From the NCBI GenBank assembly GCA_963801105.1, contig CAWDDH010000003.1, positions 558,001 to 622,000 on the forward strand: a DNA stretch of 64,000 nucleotides. The letters are read 5' to 3'. The notes beneath the pieces were generated by a model that made no database searches, was not told where the DNA came from, and saw only the letters and a program-made list of their open reading frames with translations. Numbering within the stretch: position 1 is the first letter of the stretch; every line of letters starts with the position of its first letter. Source of the stretch: JAENVU01 sp963801105. Lineage in GTDB: Bacteria > Actinomycetota > Acidimicrobiia > IMCC26256 > JAENVU01. This document shows positions 8,699 through 17,191 of the stretch, one piece after another. The position numbers were made by a program, and so were the translations under genes.

Positions 8699-9346
8699 CT
8701 AGCGCTCCTCCTCGCCGAGCCGGAGGCGGACGCCGTCGAGTACGAGCGAGACGATCTCCTCGCTCGTGAGTGGCTCGTCGAGCGCCATTGCCGGGTGGGT
8801 GGCTGCGACCGTGACCCCGCGCAGGAGGTGCGCGGCGCGGATCGGATCCCGGCGCAGGCGGTCCCGGTCGGGCTCGAAGACGCTCGCGAGGCGCCCGAGG
8901 TCGGTCGATCGGTGGCGCTCGGGGAGCAGCGGCCCGTCGGGTCCGCGCATCATTCCGACCGCGGTGCGCAGTTGGAGCACGTCGGCGACGCGCCGCCGCA
9001 GGATCTCCACCGCGGCGACGAGTCGGTCCTCGAGCGGCAGCAACCGGTCGATCGCGTCGAGTGCGGCGTCGGCCGCGGCGGTGTCGAGCGCGGACTCCAC
9101 CACCGCGGCGACGATCGAGTCCTTGTCCGGGAAGACCCGGAAGATGGTGCCCTCGGCGATCCCGGCGGCCTCGGCGATCTGGCGCGTCGTGACGGCGGCT
9201 CCGTGGGCGAGCAAGAGCGGCAGGGTGGCGGCGACGATCTCCGCGCGACGCTCGGCCGGTGGCAGGGCCGACGCCCGCGCGCGGGCCGGAGCCCCGAGGG
9301 GCGCCACGATCACGTCGTCGCGGTGGGCGGTGCTCCCGGCGGCCAT
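8699..9346 (-). CDS. TetR-family repressor of the ABC exporter operon
   Basis: A 215-residue TetR-type regulator. The N-terminal helix-turn-helix reads VTTRQIAEAAGIAEGTIFRVFPDKDSI; the C-terminal all-helical part would bind the effector. The ATG at 9346 was chosen because the alternative upstream start lies inside the operator palindrome at 9360-9383. It is the first gene of the tetR-ABC-ABC operon, and the palindrome 13 bp upstream argues for autorepression that also controls the exporter. Confidence 0.9.
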   Translation of the reverse strand: MAAGSTAHRDDVIVAPLGAPARARASALPPAERRAEIVAATLPLLLAHGAAVTTRQIAEAAGIAEGTIFRVFPDKDSIVAAVVESALDTAAADAALDAIDRLLPLEDRLVAAVEILRRRVADVLQLRTAVGMMRGPDGPLLPERHRSTDLGRLASVFEPDRDRLRRDPIRAAHLLRGVTVAATHPAMALDEPLTSEEIVSLVLDGVRLRLGEEER

Positions 9347-9359
9347 GGCAGGCCACCCT

Positions 9360-9383
9360 AGATGAGTGAGCACTCACTCATCT
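9360..9383. promoter_or_regulatory. TetR operator palindrome
   Basis: A perfect 11-bp inverted repeat (agatgagtgag / ctcactcatct) separated by CA. The TGAGTGA-type half-site is a common TetR-family operator. It lies 13 bp upstream of the tetR start and is the best candidate for autoregulation of the tetR-ABC-ABC operon. Confidence 0.85.
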
Positions 9384-9580
9384 CACGGACGGTGGGTGAC
9401 GCCCGTCACCCACGCGCGACCACCCGGGCCACCGATGTCGCGGCCGCGACCGAGCCGTACGGGCGACGGCGACTCGATGGGGCCCACCGGCCGACACGAC
9501 CCCCCGATCTTCGGCAAGGCTGCACCCAGCGGTCGGGCACCGGACGTCCCAACCCATGCCTCGACCAGGAGGAACACCTG

Positions 9581-10159
9581 ATGGCACCCGTGATCGGCGA
9601 TGTGCTGATGGACTCGCTGCAACGGCGGATGCGCACGATGCACTCGCTGTACTACCAGGCGGTCGACACGATGGACCTGGATCACGTCAACCACTTCGAA
9701 CGCGAGGGAGTGCTGCCGATCGCGTTCTCACTCTTCCACTACACGAACATGCAAGACGCGTCCTTCATGTTGATCACCGGCATCCCCCCGATCTGGAACG
9801 ACGAGTGGCAGGCCAAGGTCGCGATGACGATCGACGATCACGGCAAGCACAAGACCGTCGACGAGATGATCCACCAACGCATCGGCGACTACGAGGCCTT
9901 CAAGGAGTACCAGCGGACCGTGTTCCAGCGGACCGAGGACTACCTCGAGACCATGGATCCCGCCGACGTACTGCGGGTGCTGATCACGCGCCCGTTCCCG
10001 CCCCAGGTGGCCGACACCTACAGCGCGCGCTGCGCCGGCCCGGAGGGGATCACGGTGCTCGACGGTTTCGAGTGCTGGCTGTACCAGCACGGGTTGCGCC
10101 ACATGGGTGAGATCGAGCTCGCGCGTGGTCTCGTCGGCCTGGGCGGCATGACGTCCTGA
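9581..10159 (+). CDS. Unassigned helical protein, DinB-like
   Basis: A 192-residue cytoplasmic protein predicted to be mostly alpha-helical, with no signal peptide or membrane segment. It looks like the DinB/YfiT metal-binding helical-bundle type: a helix with paired His/Glu (DHVNHFEREG), a second His in FSLFHYTNMQD, and a C-terminal helix with YQHGLRHMGEIE. No catalytic function can be named. An AGGAGG ribosome site precedes the ATG by about 7 bp. It faces the glycosyltransferase gene at 10196 convergently, and probably has its own promoter in the 197 bp after the tetR operator. Confidence 0.6.
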   Translation: MAPVIGDVLMDSLQRRMRTMHSLYYQAVDTMDLDHVNHFEREGVLPIAFSLFHYTNMQDASFMLITGIPPIWNDEWQAKVAMTIDDHGKHKTVDEMIHQRIGDYEAFKEYQRTVFQRTEDYLETMDPADVLRVLITRPFPPQVADTYSARCAGPEGITVLDGFECWLYQHGLRHMGEIELARGLVGLGGMTS

Positions 10160-10195
10160 CGCGGGCGGCTCGACCGACGAGTCGGGATGTGTCGT

Positions 10196-10930
10196 TCAAC
10201 GCGGCGATGCGTCACTCGGGTTCGTCTTCTCAGCATCACGCAGCATCGAGCGCAGCTGCACGAGCCCTCCGATCGTCCGTGGCACCCGCCGCACCAGAGA
10301 AGACCGCGGCGGCCGAGTCTCCTGGACGGTCACCGGGAGCTCAACGATCGGGAGGCCGGCACGCTCGCATCGCAATACCAACTCAGTGTCGAACAGGTCG
10401 GCACCCATTCGACACGCCCGTACAACTGCTCCGAGCTGGTCGAGCCGCAGCACCTTCATTCCGTGCGTGTCACTGACCCGGGTGCGCAACGTCAGCCGGA
10501 GCAGGCCGGAAAAGGCCGCCGTGGCGGCCCGCCGCATCACCGGCCGATGGTCGTGGGCTCCGCGCCCGCGCTTCACGGCCAGGACCATTGCGGGACCTGG
10601 CGTTGCGTCGCTGAGGCACCGGAGCCCCGTACGGAGGAAGTCGAGATCGTAGTAATCGACGTTGAAGATCGCCCCGACCTCGCCAGTAGCGTCGAGTAAG
10701 CCGCGCTGGAGCGCGATCCCGTAGTCCGCTTCGGCGAGTGACGTCGTCACGACTTCAGGGATCTCATCGGCCAAGCGCGCGGCGATGACGTCGCTCCCAT
10801 CGGTCGAGCCGTTCTCGACGATCCGGAACTCGAACGGAACCTCCATCGCCCGCGTCCCGTTGACGATGGCGCGCGTGGCGGCCTCGAGCAGCTCGGCCTC
10901 GTTGTACGCCGGCATGATCACCGAAAGCAC
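10196..10930 (-). CDS. Family 2 glycosyltransferase
   Basis: A 244-residue GT-A fold glycosyltransferase. The N-terminal nucleotide-binding strand is LSVIMPAYNEAELLE, followed by VENGSTDGS. The metal-binding site of canonical DxD enzymes appears as NVDYYD. No C-terminal membrane helices are visible, so it resembles soluble polyprenyl-phosphate sugar transferases. The GTG at 10930 is supported by GGAGGT 6 bp upstream. It is divergent from the GT-C-like membrane protein at 11020, and the two may act on the same lipid-linked sugar. Confidence 0.85.
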   Translation of the reverse strand: MLSVIMPAYNEAELLEAATRAIVNGTRAMEVPFEFRIVENGSTDGSDVIAARLADEIPEVVTTSLAEADYGIALQRGLLDATGEVGAIFNVDYYDLDFLRTGLRCLSDATPGPAMVLAVKRGRGAHDHRPVMRRAATAAFSGLLRLTLRTRVSDTHGMKVLRLDQLGAVVRACRMGADLFDTELVLRCERAGLPIVELPVTVQETRPPRSSLVRRVPRTIGGLVQLRSMLRDAEKTNPSDASPR

Positions 10931-11019
10931 GTGGCACCTCCAACCCATTGAGGGCACCGCTCACCGGTCACGTACCTGCGGCAGTCGACGATCGCGCCCG
11001 AGTGTAACCTCGCTCGCCA

Positions 11020-13026
11020 ATGGACCCAGGGGGCACCGGACCACTCGGTGGCCGGCACGCTTCGAACGAGCGGGTCCCGCGTGCGTCGCCCAGGCGTTCG
11101 GTGATCTTCTTCGCGGTGACGGTTGCGCTCGCGTCGGCGACAGTGCTGGCGGGGGTCGCGCAGCGGGTGACCGACCACTGGCAACCTCAGGGCGACGATG
11201 CCGCGATTGCCTTCCTCACGAATGACGTGTTCACCGCGCGAAGTCCCCTGCTCGGCATGCCCTCGACCCTCGGCGGTGGGTCCCATGCCGCGCATCACTG
11301 GGGGCCCTTGCTCTTCTGGGTGCTGGCCGCGCCACAGAAGCTCGCGTCCGGAAACCCGGTGGGCCTCCAGGTGGGTCTCCTCCTGCTCGAACTCGCGGCC
11401 ATCACCTGTGTCGCGGTCTTCACCTACCGGCGCCTCGGTCGTTTGGGCGCGCTCACCATCCTGGTGCTCCTCGGGCTGCTGACGTGGTCACTCGGACGTC
11501 AGATCGTCTCGAGCATCTGGAATCCCGACATCGCTGTGCTCCCACTGGTCGCCCTCTTCGTGCTCGTATGGTCAGCAGCGGACGGTGACACCGTGGCGTG
11601 GCCATTTCTCGCCTTCGCGGCGAGCTTCGTCGTGCAATGCAACCTCTTGTACACGCCGTTCGTCGCGGCGCTCATGGTGTGGGCGATCGTCGGCCTTGCC
11701 CTCACGCACCGTGAGCGGCGCGCACACGGCACCACATCGAGTCGTCCCGCGCACCGGCGGATCTGGATCACCGCAGGCCTCGTGCTCGTCGCGTGTTGGA
11801 GCGCTCCGATCATTCAAGAGCTCACCCATCGACCGGGCAACATCGAACTCGTTCTCCAGAACGGAACCGGTGAGACGGGCCAACACGTTGGGCTGGTGCG
11901 GACGTTCTACCTCCTGGTGCACACGATCGGTGTAGTGCCCTTCTGGTCGCACCCGATGTCGGGATCGAGCGAGGCTTTCTTCGGGATTTTCAAGCCGGCG
12001 TCCGTCCTCACCACAGTGACTGCGCTCGGACTAGGGCTCGCAGTGATCGGAGGGTTGGTGTGGACGTGGCGGCGCGAACCGACTCTCCGATCTCTGCTCG
12101 GGACCGCCGCGTTCGGCTTTACAGGCGCTGCGATCGTCGTCGCGCGCTTGCCGGTGTCGTTCGGCGTTGGGTTCTACCGTCTCCGCGGCGTGTGGGTCAC
12201 CGGCATGTTCGTGTGGTTCGCGTTCATCATTCTCGTCGCGCGGGTCGTCGCGCTCAGACTCTCGCGCGGGGCTTTGTCCGAGGATCGCGGCTCGAACGCG
12301 CGCAGCAGACAAGTCGTCGCCGTCATTCTCGGCGCGCTGCTCGTGTTGGTGGCCGCGCTCGGCGCGACCAGCGACACACCTCGGTCGCTGATCAGCGCGG
12401 ACTCGTCCGCGGTGGTGAGTCGGATCGTCGACACGGCACGCCGCAAGCTCCCGACACCCGGGCCCTATCTGGCGTCCGGGAGCGCGCCGTTGATCGGCTT
12501 CGGCGTGCTCTGGGGTCTGCAACGTCACGGGTTCGATATCCGGGTGACGAAGAAGTCCTCCCGCTCGGTGGCGCAATATATCGGCGAGAGCCACGGCCCC
12601 GAGGGTCAGAAGCTGCAACACCTCCTCCTCATCGCAGACGCCGCCGCGAACCCACCCTCGCGCGGCCAGAAGATCGTCTACGCCACGCCCGCCGGCAGCA
12701 TGAGCCACGCGCGACATGCCGTTGCGAGATCGCACACCGAAGCGTGCAAGCAGTTGACGGCGGACCCACCCCGAATCACCGCCGGAGGAAGACGCCTGCT
12801 GCGGGATCACGCGCGCAGACGCGACGCTCGGGACCGCGATCTCCGATCGCTCGCCGGCTACGCCGGCGGTGCGACCCCGTGCCGGCTGATCGACAGCGGG
12901 CTGGGGCTGGCCGGTCGAAGCGCCATCGAGCTCTCATCGCAGCAGGAGGGCGCTTTGTTCGCCCTGACCATGGCCGAGTCGAACCTGAAGATCCATGATG
13001 TTGCGCTCTACGTAGGACCCCCTTAG
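11020..13026 (+). CDS. GT-C-like multi-spanning membrane protein
   Basis: A 668-residue membrane protein with about ten hydrophobic helices in residues 27-440 and a large hydrophilic C-terminal portion. The first extracytoplasmic loop carries the acidic pair QGDDAAI, where GT-C glycosyltransferases (ArnT/PMT-like) hold their catalytic Asp. The topology and a preceding GT2 gene suggest a lipid-phosphate-sugar-dependent glycosyltransferase, but no family signature is decisive. The ATG at 11020 gives an N-terminal cytoplasmic tail of about 26 residues. Codon use is slightly less GC-biased than in neighbours, which may mean more recent acquisition. Confidence 0.65.
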   Translation: MDPGGTGPLGGRHASNERVPRASPRRSVIFFAVTVALASATVLAGVAQRVTDHWQPQGDDAAIAFLTNDVFTARSPLLGMPSTLGGGSHAAHHWGPLLFWVLAAPQKLASGNPVGLQVGLLLLELAAITCVAVFTYRRLGRLGALTILVLLGLLTWSLGRQIVSSIWNPDIAVLPLVALFVLVWSAADGDTVAWPFLAFAASFVVQCNLLYTPFVAALMVWAIVGLALTHRERRAHGTTSSRPAHRRIWITAGLVLVACWSAPIIQELTHRPGNIELVLQNGTGETGQHVGLVRTFYLLVHTIGVVPFWSHPMSGSSEAFFGIFKPASVLTTVTALGLGLAVIGGLVWTWRREPTLRSLLGTAAFGFTGAAIVVARLPVSFGVGFYRLRGVWVTGMFVWFAFIILVARVVALRLSRGALSEDRGSNARSRQVVAVILGALLVLVAALGATSDTPRSLISADSSAVVSRIVDTARRKLPTPGPYLASGSAPLIGFGVLWGLQRHGFDIRVTKKSSRSVAQYIGESHGPEGQKLQHLLLIADAAANPPSRGQKIVYATPAGSMSHARHAVARSHTEACKQLTADPPRITAGGRRLLRDHARRRDARDRDLRSLAGYAGGATPCRLIDSGLGLAGRSAIELSSQQEGALFALTMAESNLKIHDVALYVGPP

Positions 13027-13156
13027 GAGGCCGCGGGAACGGGCTCTGTGGCCGCGAGTCGTCGGCCCTCGTTGGCCGTGATCGCGAGCGTGGAGAAGAT
13101 CCGCGGAGTGATGGACTCGAGCCACACGACTCCCGGACGCTCGATTGGCGTGCCCG

Positions 13157-13864
13157 CTACAACTCGACCGGGAAGGTCGCCAAGACGACGATGCCGGCGA
13201 GCATCATGAGCCCGCCCATGATCAGCAGCGTCGCGCGGTGCTTGTTGTTGTCGAACTTCGAGCTGATGCCGGCGAAGAAGAGGACAGTGGCGAACACCAC
13301 GGTCGCGAGCACGTAGTTGTCGCCGCGCTGGTTCGCCGCCCTCGCTTCGGCCGCGAGACGATCCGCCTTCGTCGTGAGACGATCGGCACGACTCGCGTCC
13401 GCGACCACGTACTCCTTCATCGCGAACGGGGTCGGCGGCGCCTTGGCGTTCTCGAGCGGCCGGAGGTCGAGCCATGCCTGCACCGCCGGCTTGAACTCGT
13501 CACGGAACCGGGTGAAGAGGAACCCGGAGAGCTGCGTCGGATCAGGCACATACTCTCCGTCGGGACCCATCGACGCCTGCGGATCCAGCCGCCGTTCGTC
13601 GGCATAGGCGGCGATCCATTGCTCGAACGTCGTGACGTCGACCACGGAAAGCTGCCCGGCGAGGGTCGACTCCTTCGCCGACTCCGTCCGCGCGGCTCCC
13701 GCGCTCGCGTAGCTGTTCGCCTGGACACCGCCCCATTTCGTGCTCTGGAATGCGCTCCACGCCGTGAGGACCGTCGCCATCGCGATCATCACGGTCGCGA
13801 ACAGCTCGAGCCGGTTGGTCGCGCGCTGCTCGCCCGCGGGGACGTCATCCTGATCCGGAGCCAT
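13157..13864 (-). CDS. Membrane protein, DUF4337-like topology
   Basis: A 235-residue protein with an N-terminal membrane helix (residues about 20-40, ELFATVMIAMATVLTAWSAF), a roughly 120-residue hydrophilic, partly coiled central region, and two closely spaced C-terminal helices. This layout is that of DUF4337-type proteins, whose function is unknown. The ATG at 13864 begins a charged tail before the first helix; the in-frame upstream extension is arginine-rich and unlikely to be translated. Confidence 0.7.
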   Translation of the reverse strand: MAPDQDDVPAGEQRATNRLELFATVMIAMATVLTAWSAFQSTKWGGVQANSYASAGAARTESAKESTLAGQLSVVDVTTFEQWIAAYADERRLDPQASMGPDGEYVPDPTQLSGFLFTRFRDEFKPAVQAWLDLRPLENAKAPPTPFAMKEYVVADASRADRLTTKADRLAAEARAANQRGDNYVLATVVFATVLFFAGISSKFDNNKHRATLLIMGGLMMLAGIVVLATFPVEL

Positions 13865-14249
13865 TGCCCGCCTCTCGGTGATGTCGGGGAACGACCGGCA
13901 GCGTACGGCCGTGGCGCCCGCCACGGCGTGATCGGGCTGCTCATCGAATGTGCGGCAGCCGTTCTCCCGGTGGATGCATCCCCGCAACATGCGTGTCACG
14001 TGCGACCACGACGCTGCACGGGACGACGGAACGAGTCGGGAGTCGCGGTGATGGAACCGAACCGTGCGGACGAGGAATCCCTGCGCTGGTTGGCGGCATC
14101 CCTCGGATGGGAGGTGAACCTGCGCAGGCTGCGCGCTCGTCACGACGAGCGGTGGCACCACGCGTGCAACCACCCGCCGCGGGCGCTGCCGGGCCGGCCA
14201 ACCCGTCCCGGCGCCGATCCGCGTGGACCGCGTCGCCTGACCGGTGCGC
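13865..14249. other. Intergenic region with a possible small ORF
   Basis: This 385-bp gap separates the membrane protein from the convergently positioned SDR end. A plus-strand ORF from an ATG at 14051 to 14260 (69 codons) would encode an Arg/Trp/His-rich peptide starting MEPNRADEESLRWLAA. Its codon third positions are G/C-rich, but it overlaps the SDR stop by 11 bp and has no recognisable domain, so it is left as a weak candidate. Nothing else is seen in the gap. Confidence 0.3.
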
Positions 14250-15248
14250 TCAGGCGCTGAACCATGAAGCCGGTGGGAACTCGGTGCCCGCGTGCTCGAC
14301 GACCCATTCCCAGAGTCGCGCGCGCTCGGCCGGCGTGTCCGACGCGCGTGTCGAGCGTCGCTTGTGCAGCGAGCGCTCGCGGCGGTCCAACCAGAACCGG
14401 CCGCTGGTCGTGCGCGGCTCACCGTCGTCGGCGGCGAGCCAGACCAGCGTGTCCGCGCCCTCGGCGGGCGTGCGCAGCAGCGGGCCCATCACCCGGCGGA
14501 AGGCCGGCAGCGACCGCTCGACCCCCGGGGTGAGCGCCCATCCCGGGTGCATCGCGTGCACCACGAGCCGCGCCGGATCCGCGCGCGCCGCCATCAGCTG
14601 CGCCAGCGTGACCTGCGCCCGCTTGGCGCGCGCGTAGGCGACCGACCCGCGGTACCCGTCGTGAGGGATCGTGAGCGCGTCCACCGACAGCGGCTCCGCG
14701 TACATCCCACCCGAGGAGACCCAGAGGATCCGTCCCGGCGCGGAACGGATCAGCGGATCGAAGAGCCGGGCGCTCAGGAGGAAGGGTCCGACGACCTGGC
14801 TCGCGATCGTCTGCTCGATGCCGCTCGGCGTGAAGGTCGGCTCCGGATCGAGCGCACCGGCGTTGTGGACGAGCACGTCGATGCGCTCGTGCCGGGCCGC
14901 GATCTCGGCGGCCGCGGCGCCGACCGCACCGAGGTCCGCGGTATCGGCGATCGCCGCATCGACGTGCGCGCCGGGGATCTCGGCACGCAGCCGGTCAACG
15001 GTCGCCGCGGTCTTCTCCGGATTGCGGGCGACGATCTCGACGGTCGCCCCCATGCGCAGCCACGCGCCCGTCGCGGCCAGCCCCAGTCCGGAGGTCCCGC
15101 CGGTGATCACGACGACGCGGCCGTCCATGCGGTACTGGTCGAGGCTCGTCCAGTGGTCGAGCCGGGACCGCACCGCGGGCCCGATGCGCGAGAAGCTCGG
15201 GACGATGGTGGTCTCGAGCGCGCTGTCCGCCAGGTCGGTCAGGTCCAC
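14250..15248 (-). CDS. Short-chain dehydrogenase/reductase
   Basis: A 332-residue classical SDR. The cofactor motif is TGGTSGLG (residues about 48-55), followed by the NAG motif (VHNAGAL), the catalytic Ser in ILWVSSGGM, and Tyr-x3-Lys as YARAK. An N-terminal extension of about 40 residues precedes the Rossmann fold, as in the retinol dehydrogenase / DHRS-12-like group. The product is probably an NAD(P)-dependent alcohol dehydrogenase for a lipid-like substrate. Confidence 0.88.
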   Translation of the reverse strand: MDLTDLADSALETTIVPSFSRIGPAVRSRLDHWTSLDQYRMDGRVVVITGGTSGLGLAATGAWLRMGATVEIVARNPEKTAATVDRLRAEIPGAHVDAAIADTADLGAVGAAAAEIAARHERIDVLVHNAGALDPEPTFTPSGIEQTIASQVVGPFLLSARLFDPLIRSAPGRILWVSSGGMYAEPLSVDALTIPHDGYRGSVAYARAKRAQVTLAQLMAARADPARLVVHAMHPGWALTPGVERSLPAFRRVMGPLLRTPAEGADTLVWLAADDGEPRTTSGRFWLDRRERSLHKRRSTRASDTPAERARLWEWVVEHAGTEFPPASWFSA

Positions 15249-15275
15249 CGACGCAGGCTAGGTGCGCGATCCCGG

Positions 15276-16208
15276 TCAGCCTCCGAGCGGGAGCTTGGCG
15301 ATCCGGAGCGCCGCGGGACCGAGGATCACCACGAACAGCGCGGGGAGGATGCAGAAGATGAGTGGCAGGAGGATCTTCACCGACATCTTCTGGGCCCGCT
15401 CCTCGGCCCGGGCCTTGCGTCGCTCACGACCCTCGGTGGCCTGCACCCGGAGCGCGTCGGCGATCGGAACGCCGTAGCGGTTGGCCTGGCCGACCGCGAG
15501 GACGAAGTGGCGGATGTCGGCGACATCGGTGCGCTCGGCGAAGGCCTCGAGCGCCGTCTGGCGGGCCATGCCCGTCTGGACGTCCTGCAGCACCCGCTCG
15601 AGCTCGGCGGCGAGCGGGCCCGAGCCCGATCGCGCCGCGTGCGCGATCGCCGCGTCGAGACCGAGCCCGGCCTCCACGCAGACCGTGATCTGGTCCACCG
15701 TGTTCGGGAAGGCCTGCTCGATGAGCGAGCGGCGTTCCCGCGCCTTGGCGTTCATCACGACGTCGGTGGCGAAGAAGCCGACGAAGGCGAAGATCATGCC
15801 GAGCAGCAGCGTGGCGCTCGTCGGGTTGGGGAGGAACACGAGCAGTCCGAGCCCGAGCCCGAGCACACCCAGCCCGGCCTTGACCGCGAGCAGGCGCTCG
15901 AGCGTCCAGCCGGCGTCGAGCCCGGCGTAGTCCCGGCGCTGCTCGAGCGCGTCGAGCAGGCCGGCCGGCGTGATGCGGCGGGCGAGCCGAGATCCCTTCT
16001 CCATCGCAGGACGGCCGACCCGTTCCCACAGCGGCTGGTCCAGGACGACCTGGCGCATGTCCGGTGCCGTCGACACGCTGGGTCCGAGGTTGGCGCGGAC
16101 GAGCTTGCGCCGGGCCGGGAGGTCGGCGTCGACCCCTCGGAGCGCCCAGGCGCACACGCCGACGCCGGCAACGACCGCGAGTGCGGAGATGACGAGCTGG
16201 AACGACAC
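15276..16208 (-). CDS. tadC: Tad pilus inner-membrane protein TadC (GspF family)
   Basis: A 310-residue integral membrane protein of the type II secretion F family. Its core (AFPNTVDQITVCVEAGLGLDAAI) is the characteristic cytoplasmic GspF/TadC helix bundle, and membrane helices lie at the N-terminus, middle and C-terminus. A GTG start at 16208 is preceded by GGAGGA. It is last in the flp-cpaB-cpaE-cpaF-tadB-tadC operon and would form the pilus assembly platform with TadB. Confidence 0.92.
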   Translation of the reverse strand: MSFQLVISALAVVAGVGVCAWALRGVDADLPARRKLVRANLGPSVSTAPDMRQVVLDQPLWERVGRPAMEKGSRLARRITPAGLLDALEQRRDYAGLDAGWTLERLLAVKAGLGVLGLGLGLLVFLPNPTSATLLLGMIFAFVGFFATDVVMNAKARERRSLIEQAFPNTVDQITVCVEAGLGLDAAIAHAARSGSGPLAAELERVLQDVQTGMARQTALEAFAERTDVADIRHFVLAVGQANRYGVPIADALRVQATEGRERRKARAEERAQKMSVKILLPLIFCILPALFVVILGPAALRIAKLPLGG

Positions 16209-16216
16209 AGTTCCTC

Positions 16217-17191
16217 CTAGTACACGAGGCGGACGATCCGCCGCAGCCAGAGCGCACCGACGACCATGAGCCCCCCGCCGACGACGAGCATCACGGTGCC
16301 GGCGAACGTGGTGAACAGATCGGTCAGATAGCTCGGGTTCACGAGCGCGATGAAGAGCATCACGACCACTGGCAGCGCCAGCAGCACCACCGCCGAGAGT
16401 CGACCTTCGGCCGTGAGCGTGTCGATCTGACGCCGCACCCGGGTGCGGTCACGGATCGTGCGGGTCACGTTGTCGAGCACTGCCGCCAGGTCGCCACCGA
16501 CCTCGCGCTGGATCTCGATCGCCTGGACGACCCAGTCGAAGTCCTCGCTGCGCACGCGAGCCGCGAGCGCGCGTAGTGCCACGGGGAGCGTGTGCCCGAG
16601 CTGGGTCTCGAAGAGCGCCCGCTGGAACTCGTCCCGGGTCGGCGACGCCGCCTCCTGCACGAGCGCGTCGATTGCCTGGGGCAGGCTGTGACCGGCCCGC
16701 AGCCCTCCGGCGATGAGCGCGAGTGATCCGGGGAGCTGCTCGTCGAACTGCGTCCGGCGACGCGTCGCCTTCATGTTCACGGCCATCACGAAGCCCGAAG
16801 CGGTGACCGCGAGGGCGATGACCGCAGCGACGACCCCGCCGAGCATCGCGCCGATCAGCCCGGCGCCGGCGCTGCTGACGAACGCGAGCATCAGGAACTC
16901 ACCGGCCCGCATGTCGATCCCGGCCCGGTCGAGCGCGGTGGCGACGACCTGCTCGCGGTCGTGGCGCTCGAGTCCCCGCTCGGCGAGCTCGGTCGCCTTG
17001 GTCCCGAGCGTCGACATCTGGGACCGCACCGACGTGTCCGTGGGCTCCGCGAGCTCCTTGGCCAGCCGGCGTCGGCGCACGTGCGGCATGGTGATCGCCG
17101 CGATCACCATGAACAGCGCGCCGAACAACGCGGCGGACCCGGCGATCAGCATCCACGAGCCGCTCGAGGCGGCGGCGGTCGCGGCCGTCAT
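16217..17191 (-). CDS. tadB: Tad pilus inner-membrane protein TadB (GspF family)
   Basis: A 324-residue membrane protein with the GspF domain (LPGSLALIAGGLRAGHSLPQAIDALVQ region, roughly residues 150-270), an N-terminal anchor and two C-terminal helices. With TadC it makes the platform driven by the CpaF ATPase. It overlaps the upstream cpaF gene by 4 bp and precedes tadC by 8 bp. Confidence 0.92.
   Translation of the reverse strand: MTAATAAASSGSWMLIAGSAALFGALFMVIAAITMPHVRRRRLAKELAEPTDTSVRSQMSTLGTKATELAERGLERHDREQVVATALDRAGIDMRAGEFLMLAFVSSAGAGLIGAMLGGVVAAVIALAVTASGFVMAVNMKATRRRTQFDEQLPGSLALIAGGLRAGHSLPQAIDALVQEAASPTRDEFQRALFETQLGHTLPVALRALAARVRSEDFDWVVQAIEIQREVGGDLAAVLDNVTRTIRDRTRVRRQIDTLTAEGRLSAVVLLALPVVVMLFIALVNPSYLTDLFTTFAGTVMLVVGGGLMVVGALWLRRIVRLVY

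Noticed and set aside
14051..14260. Possible 69-codon gene after the membrane protein
   Set aside because: It overlaps the SDR end and has no recognised domain; kept only as part of the intergenic description.
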